Shown: positions 33,242 to 45,475 of the stretch, in pieces
How the letters are laid out: each line of letters opens with the position of its first letter
Numbering within the stretch: the stretch's first letter is position 1
Notes under the pieces: model-generated
Database searches by the model: none
What the model saw: only the letters and a program-made list of their open reading frames with translations
What the model was told of the DNA's origin: nothing
Position numbers and translations under genes: made by a program
Origin: Ceratothoa steindachneri
Taxonomy: Eukaryota; Arthropoda; Malacostraca; Isopoda; Cymothoidae
Direction of reading: 5' to 3'
Length of the DNA stretch: 64,000 nt
NCBI GenBank assembly: GCA_963969495.1
Contig: OZ018321.1
Coordinates: 194,816,296-194,880,295 of the forward strand

Positions 33242-33491
33242 ATAAATAAATCACATGTACCTCAAATTGCTATACCACGACACATACAAAATACCAATAT
33301 ATTGTATCAAACAAATATTATTTGTTGAGTAACTTATATCATTGTACTTTCTCATCTATGTCTCTTGTTTTATCTATCCGGATCATTTTGACCACCATAT
33401 TTTTGGAATAAAAATGATCTTTTGCACGTAATTTCCAGTTTGTTTTCCATTCTAGCATGTAAAATATACATATACAACTTATAACTATGTT

Positions 33492-33595
<104 letters not shown>

Positions 33596-33927
33596 CTGTA
33601 ATTTATCTTGCATTATTTACCATTATTTGGTTTAATCTAGTGCAAGTTTTGTGATGGAAACTTAGGTGTCCGAATCATTATGGCCTTGGCCTGTACTATA
33701 TATATATGTAAAATTGGGCAAAATATTTTCATCGTAACAATTTTGATGAAAGCGACGGCTAATTTCGCATTCGTGATTTTCTTCCTACATCTTTCGATTT
33801 TCCTTATATTTGCTTCTATGTCTGGGTTGAGCTCGTGGATAAGTTCTCCGAAATTCATTAAAAGTTGTTTTTTAAACTTAGAAATTGAATAAGAAAAGAT
33901 TCCTTTAGTAAAACACTATTTATCTTA

Positions 33928-33960
33928 CGCGTTTTGATACACTTGTGACATCTTCAGAGA
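33928..33960 (-). ncRNA. Hammerhead-like motif downstream of a PLE
   Basis: Minus strand: CTGAAGA (rc of 33951-33957, exact box 1), short stem CAC-AA-GTG, then CAAAAC where CGAAAC is expected. One substitution in the GAAA box. Confidence 0.45.
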
Positions 33961-33964
33961 TTAA

Positions 33965-35035
33965 AATAAAAATACAAATAGAAAGAAAAAATAGTGGTTT
34001 ATATATCAATGAATTAGAACGAATGCACAAAACGAACGGCGAGATCTGCTTTTGTAAACATACTGACAAATTTATGAGCATTGAGATGTTAAGACAGGAT
34101 CGGAACGGCTTGGCTGAGAAAAGCAGGTCAAATTGTTGGTCACATTCAAGGCGATGAAGGGTTTTGATAGGAAGTGTGTGTGTGTGGGGGGGGGAGGTAT
34201 CCCTCGTGGTTCGGCTCCTAATTTTGTCTTTGGTAGTATTCCGTTAAGCTTGGGTTATTTTTCTTGTATATGAATGGCTTCTATAAAAAGTAGTTGCCGG
34301 CAATCTGGTGAATGGTCAATAATTTTGGTGTTTTCTTCTAACATTTTTCTGTTGAAAATAGTTCCATGGTTTTGACTTGTATGGTTTTGGAGGTCGCCGT
34401 TGCTTAGGTGTTGGGTTAATCTTCTCGAGAGTTTAGTTTCCGTCATTTCGATATATGAGTGGGGGAGGAGCTGACAGTCTCCTAGGTTGCATTAATACTC
34501 AAATATTAGGAGGGTCTTTTGTTTAGATTTGGGTATGGGCTTCTGATTATTATTCATGATGTGGCTCTCGGTGCGTCTAGTTTGATAATATATAGTTAAT
34601 GTTATTTTCTGTATTTGTAGGCTTTATGGATCGGTTAATAATTTCTTTGTTTACCCTTTTATCGGTTCGGTACTCTGTGTTCATCGTATTCTTGTAGGAA
34701 AGTTTTATATTATTTTCTATGTTGTTGTTTCCGTTATTGAGTTGTTCTTTGAAGTAAAATTGGTCCATTTTCTTCTTGGTAGCCGCCTGTACCTCGCGGT
34801 TGCTAAATACATTGTTGACGAGTACTTGGGTGGCTCTCTCAATCTCATTGTGGGTATCTTTCCAAGTATGGCAATGGGTGAAGGCACGATTAATATAAGC
34901 GTTAATTACGATTTTCTTGTATCGTTCTGCACATTCACTTTGTGCATTTATGCAGAGGCCAGGATTGGTGGTTTTAACGTATACTTTCGTGGTAATCTTG
35001 TCATTGTTTATAGTAGTTAAAGTGTCGAGAACTGG
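33965..35035 (-). pseudogene. Penelope-like element C-terminal half
   Basis: Minus strand: KVYVKTTNPGLCINAQSECA (about 34985), INAYINRAFTHCHTWKDTHN (about 34900), then MDQFYFKEQLNNGNNNIENN (34768), TDKRVNKEIINRSIKPTN, and the GIY-YIG part: HSYIEMTETKLSRRLTQHL (about 34460, IG changed to IE), NHGTIFNRKMLEENTKIIDH and CRQLLFIEAIHIQ (34310-34260). Long open pieces suggest moderate age. The RT palm is absent. The upstream end meets the mariner insertion at 35063. Confidence 0.82.
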
Positions 35036-35064
35036 AAGTTGGTTGTCTTGGCTTCTCTCAACTA

Positions 35065-35995
35065 CGAGGGGCAGGCAATAAGTTTTGCGATTTGGTAGGG
35101 CAAAACAGAAGAAGGGGGATGGCTGTTTATGGGGGTGTTAGGACAAGTTAGGACAAGTCAGGAACTGCAGCCACACGCTCCTGCCTCGTCTATTTAAAAA
35201 GCAGTAGCTGATCGCAGATTGTGGGTCACGAATTTTTCAACAATGGAGAAGGTTGAGTACCGCGCAGTGATCAAATATTTGACCAAGGAAGGCAAGAATG
35301 CAAAAGATATCCATGAAGGCATGGTTGCAGTGTACACCGACACCGCCCCTTCCTATGCAACCATTGCTGGCTGGAATAGGGAGTTCCGCCATGGTCGTGA
35401 GTCACTTGAAGATAACTCCCGTCCAGGACGCCCGTCAGACGTGACCAACGAGGACAATGTGGCCCGTGTGGAGAGGAGGATCCTCGAAAATCGACCGGTG
35501 AAGGTCGAAGAAATCGAGCGAGGACTTGGAATATCACATAGAAGTGTTATTAACATCATCCACGACAATTTTGCCATGGCCAAGGTCTCTGCCCGTTGGG
35601 TCCCTAGAAACCCCACGCCCCATGATCGACTTCAACGTCGTTAAAGTCCACAAAGCCAGAGTTGCACAAGCTGCCCTGCGTGAGTGCGGATTCGAGGAGC
35701 TCAACCATCCTCCCTACAGTCCAGATCTGGCCCCTAGCGACTACTTTTTATTCCGCCACTCAAGGCGGCACTGCGTGGACGCCGGTTTGGGAACGATGAA
35801 GATGTCCAGCTCGTCGTCCAGGAGTGGATTGAACAGCAGTCGGGAGATTTCTGGTTGTCGGGAATTCGCAGCCTCAGGGACAAGTGGTGCAAATGCATTC
35901 AAGTCTAGGGTAGTTATATTGAAAAATAATAAAACACTTTTCCTCATATCTCGTTTCTTTATATCCGAATTGCAGAACTTATTGACCGCCCCTCG
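35065..35995 (+). mobile_element. Mariner-type element, 931 bp, internally deleted
   Basis: Inverted ends CGAGGGGC(A/G)G(G/T)CAATAAGTT at 35065 and (complement) ending 35995, each preceded by TA (35063-35064 and 35996-35997), the mariner target. It is shorter than the usual 1.3 kb because the catalytic core is partly deleted. Confidence 0.9.
35219..35905 (+). pseudogene. Mariner transposase, N-terminal half plus C-terminal remnant
   Basis: An open frame of 141 codons (35219-35644) holds the paired-type DNA-binding region: MEKVEYRAVIKYLTKEGKNA, GWNREFRHGRESLEDNSRPG and EEIERGLGISHRSVINIIHD. After ARWVPRNPTPHDR the frame jumps to VHKARVAQAALRECGFEELN and HPPYSPDLAPSDYFLF (about 35655-35755), the third catalytic Asp of DD34D. 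The first D block and most of the second D block are missing, so a deletion near 35635 removed the active site. The protein could at best bind DNA. Confidence 0.88.
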
Positions 35996-35997
35996 TA

Positions 35998-36285
35998 TAT
36001 ATGATTTATTTTGATAAAATAAATCAAAAGTCACTGCATCCTCTTTTTATTTTAGACCTTGGATTGGTGAGTAAATTCAGACCTGTACGGTGCCTACTTG
36101 ATTTTGCATCTCAAAAGTCCAGCATCTCTGAATCAGTGGCTTATTTTTTGGTGCAAGCACCAGCGAAATTCTTACGTAAACATGTACAATCAAAACGTTC
36201 ATTGACAGACCAAACGCATGGAGGAGTTGGAGTCGTTCCTCTTTTTTTTTTTTATCCAACAGAATTTCATCTATGTTCTTAATTG
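35998..36285. other. Unassigned segment between mariner and PLE
   Basis: Frames on both strands are open for up to 93 codons but show no recognised motif. It may belong to either PLE. Confidence 0.35.
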
Positions 36286-37165
36286 AGTCCAACTTATACC
36301 TTGGTTTTACTCCTTAAGCTTGCATTCGAAAACATAATATTTCATTTCAATAACAACCTTTACGGACGAAGGGATGAGATAGCAATAGGTTCACCTTTAG
36401 GTCCTTCGTTTGCTAATGCATTTCTGTATAAATTAAACAGGCATGGATTTCTAAATGTCTTTACGGTTTAAACCTATACTCTTTAAAAATTATGTATACG
36501 ATTGTTTCATTATTTTAAAAAATAAGAGTCACGTTTGTCAGTTTCAAAATAATAAAGATTCCCAACATCCGAACGTTAAATTTAAACGCGAGCACGAAAC
36601 TAATCACTCTTTCATTTTTGGATGTAAAAATTACATACTCAAATTAACAATTTTTTTAATTTCAGTGTATTGAAAACTTAACTACTCTCTGCTTGGTATT
36701 ATTTATTTCTCCTGCAGACTAAACTGTTTCATAATATCATTAATAAGTTGTAGAATTCACTTCGGTTATGAATTATGCTCTGACTCGATGAATTTCAAAG
36801 AGATGTTTTATAGTAGGAAATTTTGTAGATTTAACTTATTCCCGCCTCATTGCTTGACAAATCGATCACTCGTTTTGTAACTAAGATAAGTGTTTTTACT
36901 GTCATAAAATTTGATATCCCAAAGCATAAAATGTATAATAAAATTCGCTATATAAAATCTGTTCTCAAAGGTTTATCCACATACAAAATTTTACTGTATC
37001 CCAATAAAAAAATTGTTCTTTTAAAAACTACTTGTTCCATTAAGAGAGGCTCGCCATGTTACTCAGATCCTCAGTTGTTTACCCGTGTGCGAGGTGCCAA
37101 ACTTCCTACGTAGGTGAAACTACATTACAATTAAAACTAAGAATTTGTAAATGTATACATCCCCT
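36286..37165 (+). pseudogene. Penelope-like element, second type (RT plus GIY-YIG start)
   Basis: RT block LLKLAFENIIFHFNNNLYGR then IAIGSPLGPSFANAFLYKL (36308-36440). The catalytic segment is NYVYDCFIILKNKSH (YVDD changed to YVYD, about 36490) followed by QHPNVKFKREHE. Further on YNKIRYIKSVLKGLSTYKI (about 36935), LKTTCSIKRGSPCYSD (37021), and in the next frame TYVGETTLQLKLRICKC (about 37105), the start of the GIY-YIG domain. Distinct from the PLEs at 12 and 34 kb. Multiple frameshifts. Confidence 0.82.
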
Positions 37166-38290
37166 CTTCCTAGGTGTGAATTTTATTAAGTAATAAACCA
37201 CTTTTATCATTGTAATCATTCATTTTCAACCTCAGATTTCAAAATCTCTATTTATTCAAATCCAGAATTAACCTCGTCAGTTTTCAACTCCACTCTATAG
37301 ATCTCTTAATCAAAATTTAGACAATCTCTAGTTCCCATTTTAAATCTATTTTAGTTAAGTTGTCTTAAACACTTTACTCAATGACTCGATAGCTAAAATG
37401 ATCGATTGCTTAGTTGTCCATTTTCCAGTTATTTTGAACCTTATGATAGTTTATTTTTGTTCGAACATTCACTGACGAATTATTCGGTTCTCGTCCTTCA
37501 GTCAAGTTGGTACTCTTAAGCTTTAGTTTGCGCTTATAGTGTGTACATTTTTGCATTTTTCACATTTCACGTTTTTCTATTCGTGAGTCACCATTAGCTG
37601 AGGGCTTGAAATATGATGTACATTTTTGGGATTTACCTTTTTATAATTGTGCTTTTGTATTACTTCTTTTTATATATTTGATGTCTTAACTATGAATTAT
37701 TAGTAAGTTTGTTTCCACTAATTCTTTCATATATGTAAGTTTGTATTATTATACTATATTATAGGAAATGTTTGATGATATATACATATATATATATATA
37801 TACACACGCAGCCTTGCCTATATAGTTGTGCTTTAAAGAAGTGATGTGAATTTGCATATAATGCCCAGGTAGGTGTGATAACTCAATTGCCTTGTCGTGA
37901 AAGAGACTTAAGTGTCTTCTCGCTTGTTCAAATGTTGACTCTAGGGATTTAGAAGATGGATTTAGCTTGAAGGTTCTTGACTAAAGGATTTAGTAGAAAC
38001 TCCTTATCGAAAACGACGTTGCTGGTAAGATTTCGTTTCAGAAATAATATTAAAAAGAGAAATATCATAGTAATTGCTTGCGCTGATACGTCCTAAAAAT
38101 AGGATTATTATCTTGGCGGGGGGTGGGGGGGTTACTGAAAAATACTTTCACTGAACAACGATAAAAAGTCTTAAATACCCCTAAATATACATGTGTTTTT
38201 GAAGGAAGATGCAAGAAGAGGTTAGGACCAGAAATCATCAGGTGTGATGAAAAGTAACGAAGAATCTTTTAAGGTTTTGAATAGGTTTAA
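37166..38290. other. AT-rich, no gene seen
   Basis: Includes a short (TA) run at 37788-37802. Possibly the 3' untranslated region of the preceding PLE at its start. Confidence 0.5.
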
Positions 38291-38299
38291 CGTTGATAT

Positions 38300-39290
38300 T
38301 TTAAGGGGATTATATCGGTAAAAATGCTTGCTTTCTTCTTACTATAGCTAGAGTGGTGAAATTTGTAAAAATTTATAGAGAATTGAAATACAAATCAAAT
38401 TTTTTTATATATATTTTTTTCCTATTTCTCGACAGAAATCAAGATATTTTTAAAAAACAAGAAAACCCCCCGGCATTTTATGGAGTATATTAAAATCGCT
38501 AAGGAACCAAAATTTACTCATATTTTTTTATTCTGCAAATTGGATTAGGAACACAAAGCTAAAAACTAAATTTTTCTCTTAGTTTTTTCGAAAATTCGCA
38601 AAGATTATTATTTTATGGCTAATTTTATAAAATTTTCCCAAAAATCACAAATACTGATTTTTTTGTGTTTTATGTTTTTTTTTGCTCAAAAACTATCAAT
38701 GATATCGTAAAACACCTTGACACCTTCGTAAAACTTGAAAGGAAGAATCGAATACACTTCTAATACTTCCGGATCCTTAGCTACTTAAAAATACCGAAAT
38801 TTCGAAAAAATAAAATCAGGAGAGCATATTTTTGGTAAATGACGATGTCTACTCCAGCATTAGGGAAGTTCCCCTTTCTTTAGAACTTTTCATATTTTTA
38901 AAACTACAGACTAAAATTTGGTAAACTTATAGAGAATTGAAAATAAACCTCAATTGGGTTCGTGTGAAATTTTCCGATTTCGAGATAGAAAACGAGATAT
39001 CCCGAAAAAATACGAAAACGCCCCGACTTTTAGGCGATATTTCTAAATCGCTACGGCTCCGTCATTTTTCGTCGTAATGCAATGATTCAAAGTGCATTCG
39101 ATTCGTCTTTTAAAGTTCTACAAACTTTAGCATTTTATTTTATATTTTTCTTTAAATTTTATAAAAATGACCAAAAATACTTATTTGTGTTCGATGGGTT
39201 TTTCTCAAAAACTATAAGTGATATTTTTATTTCCTCTTTACAGTTTGTAAAGCTTGAATAGACGAGTCTGAAACAAAATCTGTCGTTAGT
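38300..39290. repeat. Strongly diverged tandem duplication, unit about 0.5 kb
   Basis: Unit 1 (about 38300-38830) and unit 2 (about 38870-39290) share in order: TATAGAGAATTGAAA, then CGA(C/G)A..A.A..GATAT, AAAAC(C/G)CCCCG.C.TTTT, AAATCGCTA(A/C)GG and CTCAAAAACTAT(C/A)A. Divergence is high. No coding content. Confidence 0.6.
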
Positions 39291-39371
39291 AATTAAAGAA
39301 CAAGATTTAGAAGTAAGCTGGGAATAAAATTGTCCGTATTGTTCTGCCAATCATATGTGTAGTTGTGTTGA

Positions 39372-40586
39372 TTGCCGCATACTAATGCAAACAAAATAAT
39401 CTTTTTATTTCTGTATTTAACAGACAAAAAGAACCAAGATGAAACGAATTCAGTTAAGTGGTGCATAAAAAACCAAAAACTATCAAATAAGAAACAAGAG
39501 AATATTTTGGAATTAGAGCACAAGATTGCAAAGCTGACTGATTTCTTCACACATGTTCCACAACATGATATTAAGGATCCGGATCAAAACTAATCTTAGT
39601 CATCATCAAGGGACATAAATACGGTAAATACCATTTTGATCACTACAGAATCAAAATATGAGGTGTCACAAAGAGGTATTCATCTAGCACATGTCTGATA
39701 ACTGATCTCACTTCGCCTGTAAATTCTCTTGATACGGATACCTCTACTGCAAATATTGATTTGAGTTACTTTAACGTACATTCAAAGTCTCAAAAAAATG
39801 TTGAAAACGGAAGTTTAGTGGATCATGGAGAAGGCGGTGAAATGATCCTGTCTGTAAAAGATGAAGAAAATCACAATTTAGCAAAAGATCCAGGGTTATG
39901 GCTTGATTTCTCTGCTGATGAGGTGGCCTATTGGATCGCTTGTGGTCACCAGAAACTGTCAACACCACAATGGGCCATTTTGACAAGTCTTACCGGCATT
40001 TTGGAAAATCAGTATTTATTGTTCACAGAAACCTTTTATTGGGACAAAACCAATGGTGAGAAATACAAGAGAGTGTGGTTTCTGTATCCACAATCAACAT
40101 GATCAGTTTATTGTTTTCTTTGTAAACTGTTTATGCATAAAAAAATCTCAAATTTTGTTACAAGAGAAGAGTTAAGTGACTGGCGAGATATTATTGTAAT
40201 TGATACGCTCGAGAAAAGGACTACTCACCGAGACTCATTTAACTCACAAAAAAGGTGCGGGATTGAAGTCACAGTTGGAGAAACAAAGTCAGGAAGAGTG
40301 TGATTAATGGGAACGTGTCTTGTGGTGTGTCATAGCTGTTATTGGTACGTTAGCTGAACGTCGTTTGGCTTTTCAAGGAACAGAAGAGAGGTTTGGATCA
40401 TTACAAAATGGTAAATTTTTAGGATTACCTGAACTCATAAGCCAGTTTGATCCATTTTTAGCAGGCCACATTGAAAAATATGGAAATTATGGCAAGGAAA
40501 TCCTTCTTATCTGCCAAAAACCACCTGCGAGGAACTTATTCAACTAATGGCACAAAAGGTCCATTCGTTTATTGTTGAGGAAGTTT
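39372..40586 (+). pseudogene. ZMYM/TTF-type hAT transposase, N-terminal half
   Basis: N-terminal KKQENILELEHKIAKLTDFF (about 39490-39550), typical of the leader before the TTF zinc finger. Then DPGLWLDFSADEVAYWIA (39890), YKRVWFLYPQS then VYCFLCKLF (TTF finger, about 40068-40135), LSDWRDI (40174), and in another frame VIAVIGTLAERRLAFQGTEE (40329) and FLGLPELISQFDPFLAGHIE (40417), the start of the DUF4371-like region. The protein breaks off at about 40586, exactly where I-type LINE copy 1 begins, so the LINE probably inserted into it. The C-terminal half was not found downstream. Confidence 0.83.
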
Positions 40587-41052
40587 AACCTCAGCTTAGC
40601 CTCTTCTCCTTCTTTCAGAAAACCTGTATTTCTCTCCTACTTCCTCACTTCCCCCTACAACCTCTCCCACAACTTTCTCTGGTCGGCCTCTATCTTCTCA
40701 GGGTAGATGCTGCCGTTCTTATCAGCCAACTATCTCGGATCGGAGCTGAAGGGGAAGGGGACAATGTTCCCTCACCCCTGAGCTCCGGTCTGGGGTCATA
40801 AGTTTTAAATTACCTGCTTCATCCCCACCCATTCCTTCCTGACATCTCCTTTCCTTCTCAATTCATCATCTATTTTTTACGCGGTGTCCAAGGTGGAGCC
40901 GCCATGCCAAGGGACTGCCAGGCCACCAGGCGAGAAGGGTGGTCTTGAATGGCGGCAACTGGCTCTGCCAAGCCTGTACGCACCCCTTGCAGGGCGGGCT
41001 ACTGCGAGGGGTGATGAGCGTGTGCATCCCGTGAAAAATTTAGGGTCACCAT

Positions 41053-43560
41053 GCCCAATGATGCCGATACAAAAAAAAACTTCCCCTTTTCCCCTCACAA
41101 TCGTCGGACCAGCCCCTCCACCAGCTTCACAGAAAAAATATGTCCCCGCAGGTGACCCTCCAAATTTCTCTAAACGGAGAGGAGGCTTACTCCTCTCCTT
41201 CACCTATGGGTATAGGGGACTCCCCCTCACCCCCTTCTCTGGAGGTGCTTTCGGGCACCTCCCTTTTTCCAGCGGCAGTCCCCTCTTTTCTTTCCAAGGG
41301 GACTGCCAAGAAAGCCAGCAGGCAGCCCTTAGCCATCCGCTCCCCATCGAAGCGGCTCGGTAGGGCAAATCCCCTTAGGGAGGAGATGGAAGCCAGGCCA
41401 CTTCGGTCGCTTCCCTCAAAAGACCTGCTGGCTAGAATTTTACACCTAGCGGGCCTCCCCAGACATGACTAATGACGCTGCTGCCAATAGGAACTGTGAT
41501 GTCCTAGGGGCGGGGGGCAAACTGGAGCCTCCTCTGAAATAGACATAGTGCTTGAGGCAACCCAGCCTCAAACGGTAGGGCCTTCCATGGGAGCGAATCT
41601 GGGCTTGGCGCTAAGCACTGAACTCGAGTCCGCCCCTATGCAAGGTCCTCCTCAAACGGCTAGGGCCTTCCATGGGAACGAATCTGTGCTCGGCGCCAAG
41701 CACCGAACTCGAGTCTGCCCCTATGTAAGGTCCTCCTCAAACGGCTAGGGTTTTGTAAGGCAGTACAAGGAGGGGAGGGATCTCCTCCAACCAGTGCCCC
41801 TGCGACTGCCAAGACCTTCTCCATCTTGGAGAAGAAGCTGGCTGAGGCCAGTCCATCTGGCCTGCGAGATCCTGTCGGCGGAGGGGATAAGCGGGTCAAT
41901 TCTCCGCCCTCCTCTCCTAAAAATAAAAAAAAGAGACTAAAAAGACTCGGGGCTCCTGTCCATCCGCGGGGCCTGCGGGGGCGGATGGGTCTGCTGCTTC
42001 GGTAAACGTCCAGCCTAAAACTAGCACATCCGGCACTTCTGCCGCCCCGGGTGAGGAGCCCCTGACTAAGACAAAAAGGGTGCAGGGCGGAGCCTCGATG
42101 ACATCGGGGCCCCTCATTCAGAGGTTACCTGGCGTTTTTAAGCCCGCTGGCTTCAAACACTTCTTATTTATTCGCTCCACTGATGGCAGCATGTGGGCCA
42201 AGGGCAACATCATCCATCAGAAGAGAGCTAGAGCTAGTGTAATTGGTAGAGAGCCGAAAGTGACCCGTTTGTCGGACGGAAGCCAAAAGGCAAATGCAGC
42301 GTATCCCTCCGAGGCGGCCAAGATAAGTGCTCTTCGGACACTTGATGGCACGCCGGTGAGTGTGACGCCGCACTCTACCATGAACTTTGTGAAAGGAGTA
42401 GTTTAGGTGAGGGAACTCGTTGACTACTTCATAGAGGAAATCACCTTAGAGCTCGCCGACCATGGGGTGGTCAAACTCGAACGTGTGATGATAAAACCCG
42501 GGAGAGGCCTCGAAACACACCCCTACATTCTTCGTCACGTTCAACTGTGACAAGCTCCCTGAGTCGGTATCGCTACCGCGCGAAGGCATTCATGCCACTG
42601 CCGTGGAGGTGCTATTAATTTCACCGCTTTGGCCATACGAATCGCTCATGTATACGTACAAAGTCAGCGTCACCCGAAGTATGTGTAAATTGCTCCAAAG
42701 CCGCACACGATAAGTCCAAATCGTGTGTGGGAAAGTGTTTCAATTGCGGAGAGCCGCACCTCGCTTCTTCGAAGCAATGTGGTGCATATCTCCTTGAGAA
42801 ATAAATCCTGGCCGTTCAGGCCCAGGATCGACTCTCATTCCGCGAGACTAAGGACTTGGTCCTGGCGCGCCTGGTTCTGCCTGGAACCTCTTACGCCCCA
42901 ATGGTTAGAAAGACACCCTCTGTTCCTGGCACATCCAGGCCAACGAGCACGATTGTTTCCGTGCTCATTCGGAGCCCTTTTGTGGGTTCTATTCAACCCG
43001 GGCGCTCCCCTGGTAAAGTTGGCGGCACAAAGGGTTCACACCCAGTCCCGGCTAAAACCAGAGCTCCACCCCCTGCCTCCAGGGTAACCGTCTCCCGTAA
43101 GGCAAAATGGCCACGCGCCTCCAACGAGTCGTTAGACTCACAGGAATAAACATCCCTGAAGTTAATCGCCAGGCCATCTTCCTGGGTTCCTAAAGCTGTC
43201 CCCCGAAAGGAGGAAAGCAACAAAGGAACCTCGGCTCCTTCGCCCACGACTAGTGTTGGGCTGGGTGGCTCGGAGACGGTTGTTCCTCGAAAAGAGGGCT
43301 TCTCGAATCCGAAGCTGCAACGCCCGCCTAAGGTTTCGAGGCGGAGGGAGGAAAGTACTCGCATGGCAAGCTCTACTTCCCCTAATAACTCTTCGAAGGC
43401 AACAGCGCCCGGGGTTCTGCCTTCGGGAAGCGTAAGGCCATTCCCGTGAGGGTCTTCTGTTCCAGGAGAGCCCCCGCGTCTCCTCCGAGCTAGGCCTGGA
43501 GGGCATATTTCCTCAATGGAATTTCCGTGAACTCTGGGCCAGCTTGGAGGAGCTGCAGAA
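41053..43560 (+). pseudogene. I-type LINE ORF1 (Gag-like, zinc knuckles)
   Basis: The probable start ATG at 41052 is conserved in all three copies (CACCATGCCCAATGAT). The Pro/Ser-rich N-terminal half has SLEVLSGTSLFPAAVPSFLS and KRLGRANPLREEMEARPLRS. The middle has GFKHFLFIRSTDGSMWAKG, LRTLDGTPVSVTPHSTMNFV (42110-42400). The knuckles are CVNCSKAAHDKSKSC and CFNCGEPHLASSKQCGAYL (42680-42800), followed by ARLVLPGTSYAPMVRKTPS and a Ser/Pro-rich tail. ORF1 proteins of this type bind element RNA. Frames shift several times; an 85-bp tandem duplication at 41576-41745 is one cause. Confidence 0.78.
41576..41745. repeat. 85-bp tandem duplication in ORF1
   Basis: TAGGGCCTTCCATGGGA begins at 41576 and 41661, and TAGGG recurs at 41746. 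The equivalent place in copy 2 (56560-56645) has a single unit. 85 is not a multiple of three, so the duplication breaks the frame. Confidence 0.88.
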
Positions 43561-44990
43561 GCTCGTCTCGTCCCGTTCCCCGTTAGCTATTTTTCTGCAG
43601 GAGACAATGCTAGGCGCGTTGCCCCCTGCCCGCCCTCCTGGGTTATAGAGGTTTTGCGACCCCAACACTACGAAATGGGGGCCGGGATAGGGAATGCGCG
43701 GTTTATAGCTGGCATGATGTCTCTGTTCTCCTTTTCACTTTAGATACCTCTTTTCAGGCGGTGGCTTTGCAGCTTCACCTGGATCGGAGGTATACTATTA
43801 TTTTTGCGTACATTCCACCGTCTGGTGACTTTGACGCAGAGAACTTACGCTGCGTCGTGGTACGGTTGTCGTGGCCCTTTTCCCTGCTCGGTTACTTGAA
43901 CGAGAGATATACCCTCTGGGGAGACTACTCAATTAATCCCAGAGGTCAGGTTCATGCAGACCTGATTGACGAGCTGGAGATAGGTGTCCTAAATGTGGAT
44001 CGAGTTTACGCATCACGGCCCGAGAACCGCTTTCTTTTTCGGTCTCGATCTATATTTTTGATCTCCAGATGCACACTCCGAGTTTGGGCGGGAAGGTAGT
44101 TGATGAACTCCATGGTAGTGATCACTTTTCCATTCAAAATATCCTTTTCTGGGCCGCAGTCGCCTAAGAGCCCATCTCGGTTAGTTCTTGGCGCTGGCGT
44201 GGTGGTCCGCATTTCAGGAAATGACTGATTTCTCAGTCTCAGTCGAGGAGTTTAGGTCGGTTGATGAGGCTTTTAAGTTCTTCTCCGGCAACCTCTTCGC
44301 CGTGGGCCTAATTATTATTCCTAGAACCTCCTGCCGTTTTGCATGTTGATTGCTTCCGTAGTGTTCAGCCAAGTGTGAGGCGGCTTTCAAACAGAAGGGT
44401 TATGCCTACCGGCGCTATAAGCGTCGCTAGAACGATTTCAGTGAATTTCGTCGAGCTAGACCTAGGTTTCGGTATATTTCGAAGCATGCCCGTCGCTCAT
44501 CCTGCCAAGCATACGTGTCTTCACTTAACGAGAAGACCCCTAGAGCAAAGGTATGCAAACGAGTCAAAAGGAATTGGGGCAAGTTCTCGCAGGACTCCCA
44601 CTCCCTTTCACCATGAGGATGGGATCGCAATCTCGAACCCCTCGTCCATGGCGGAATCATTCGCGACCGCTTTCTCCACATTCTCTAACCGGGATGCTGC
44701 TCCGCCAGCTTTCAATAAACGGCGTGATGTTGCGGAAGGCACTTTACCTCTAGAGGCGGAGAACCCTTCAAAAACAGGTTTACATTGAGTGAGTTGCTTT
44801 CCGCTCTCGCTTCGTGCGCGGCAGCGCTCTTGGTCCGGACTATGTCACGTCCGCCATGCTTCAACACCTGAATAAGCGAGGCATGGCCTTTCTGTTAGAT
44901 TTGTTTACCAGAATCTGGGTAAGGTGTATCCTACCAGACTGCTGACAATTCCCTACTATGCTCGCTTTTATCACACTCGAGGGCATTTTA
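43561..44990 (+). pseudogene. I-type LINE ORF2: endonuclease and first RT block
   Basis: Endonuclease: LEELQKLVSSRSPLAIFLQE (QE motif, about 43535-43605), VALQLHLDRRYTIIFAYIPP (43764), NPRGQVHADLIDELEIGVLN (43938), and LHGSDHFPIQNILFWA (catalytic DH, about 44108). Linker: KELGQVLAGLPLPFTMR-like and AESFATAFSTF. RT start: ALGPDYVTSAMLQHLNKRG (about 44828-44885) and MAFLLDLFTRIW. The YADD, thumb and RNase H parts are absent. Frameshifts throughout. Confidence 0.78.
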
Positions 44991-45470
44991 AGATACACGC
45001 GCGGTACTAAGTACTTTGGACATTGAAAACACGTGCATAGCTGCATACGACACTAGTTGCATCTGCCATCTGTTTATTTCAGTATTAATGTACCAACATT
45101 GGTACTTTTGTATGGAATCAAGCTAAACAAATAGCAATTATGTATTAAGTAGCAACTAGTAGGGCTTGAGATGTCACGTGAGTAAGTGTTGCGCAGTGCT
45201 TGATAACGTCAGCAATTCTGAGCTGTAAATTTCATTCTTAATTCCTTTCTTTGGATAAAAATATTTATGTCAAGAACCAAACGTTTCTTTAAAAAATACA
45301 TGGCAATAAATATACATATGTCGTTTTCTTTTATTGAGAGGAGAAATTATTAGCCACTGACAACTCGTGAAAAATAGAACTACCAGATGTCGCTACGTTT
45401 ATTATTTCCTTTTTTTTCAGAACAAGTACGAGATTAAATTTATTTCACAGTTTTGATCAAACCCTTACTG
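44991..45470. other. AT-rich, no gene seen
   Basis: Between the broken LINE and the next hAT relic. Nothing recognised. Confidence 0.5.
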
Positions 45471-45475
45471 CCATA

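Larger units (their letters stand above)
40588..44990 (+). mobile_element. I-type LINE copy 1: 5' leader, ORF1, endonuclease, RT start
   Basis: GC-rich, shares its 5' leader with copies at 55.56 and 63.46 kb (CAGCTTAGCCTCT, CTCTCCCACAACTTTCTCTG, GTCACCATGCCCAATGAT). Contains ORF1 and the first third of ORF2, then stops at about 44990 in the RT region. 3' truncation is unusual for a LINE and points to a later deletion or rearrangement. Confidence 0.83.

Noticed and set aside
35271..35616. Minus-strand open frames over the mariner element
   Set aside because: Antisense shadows of the mariner transposase frame.
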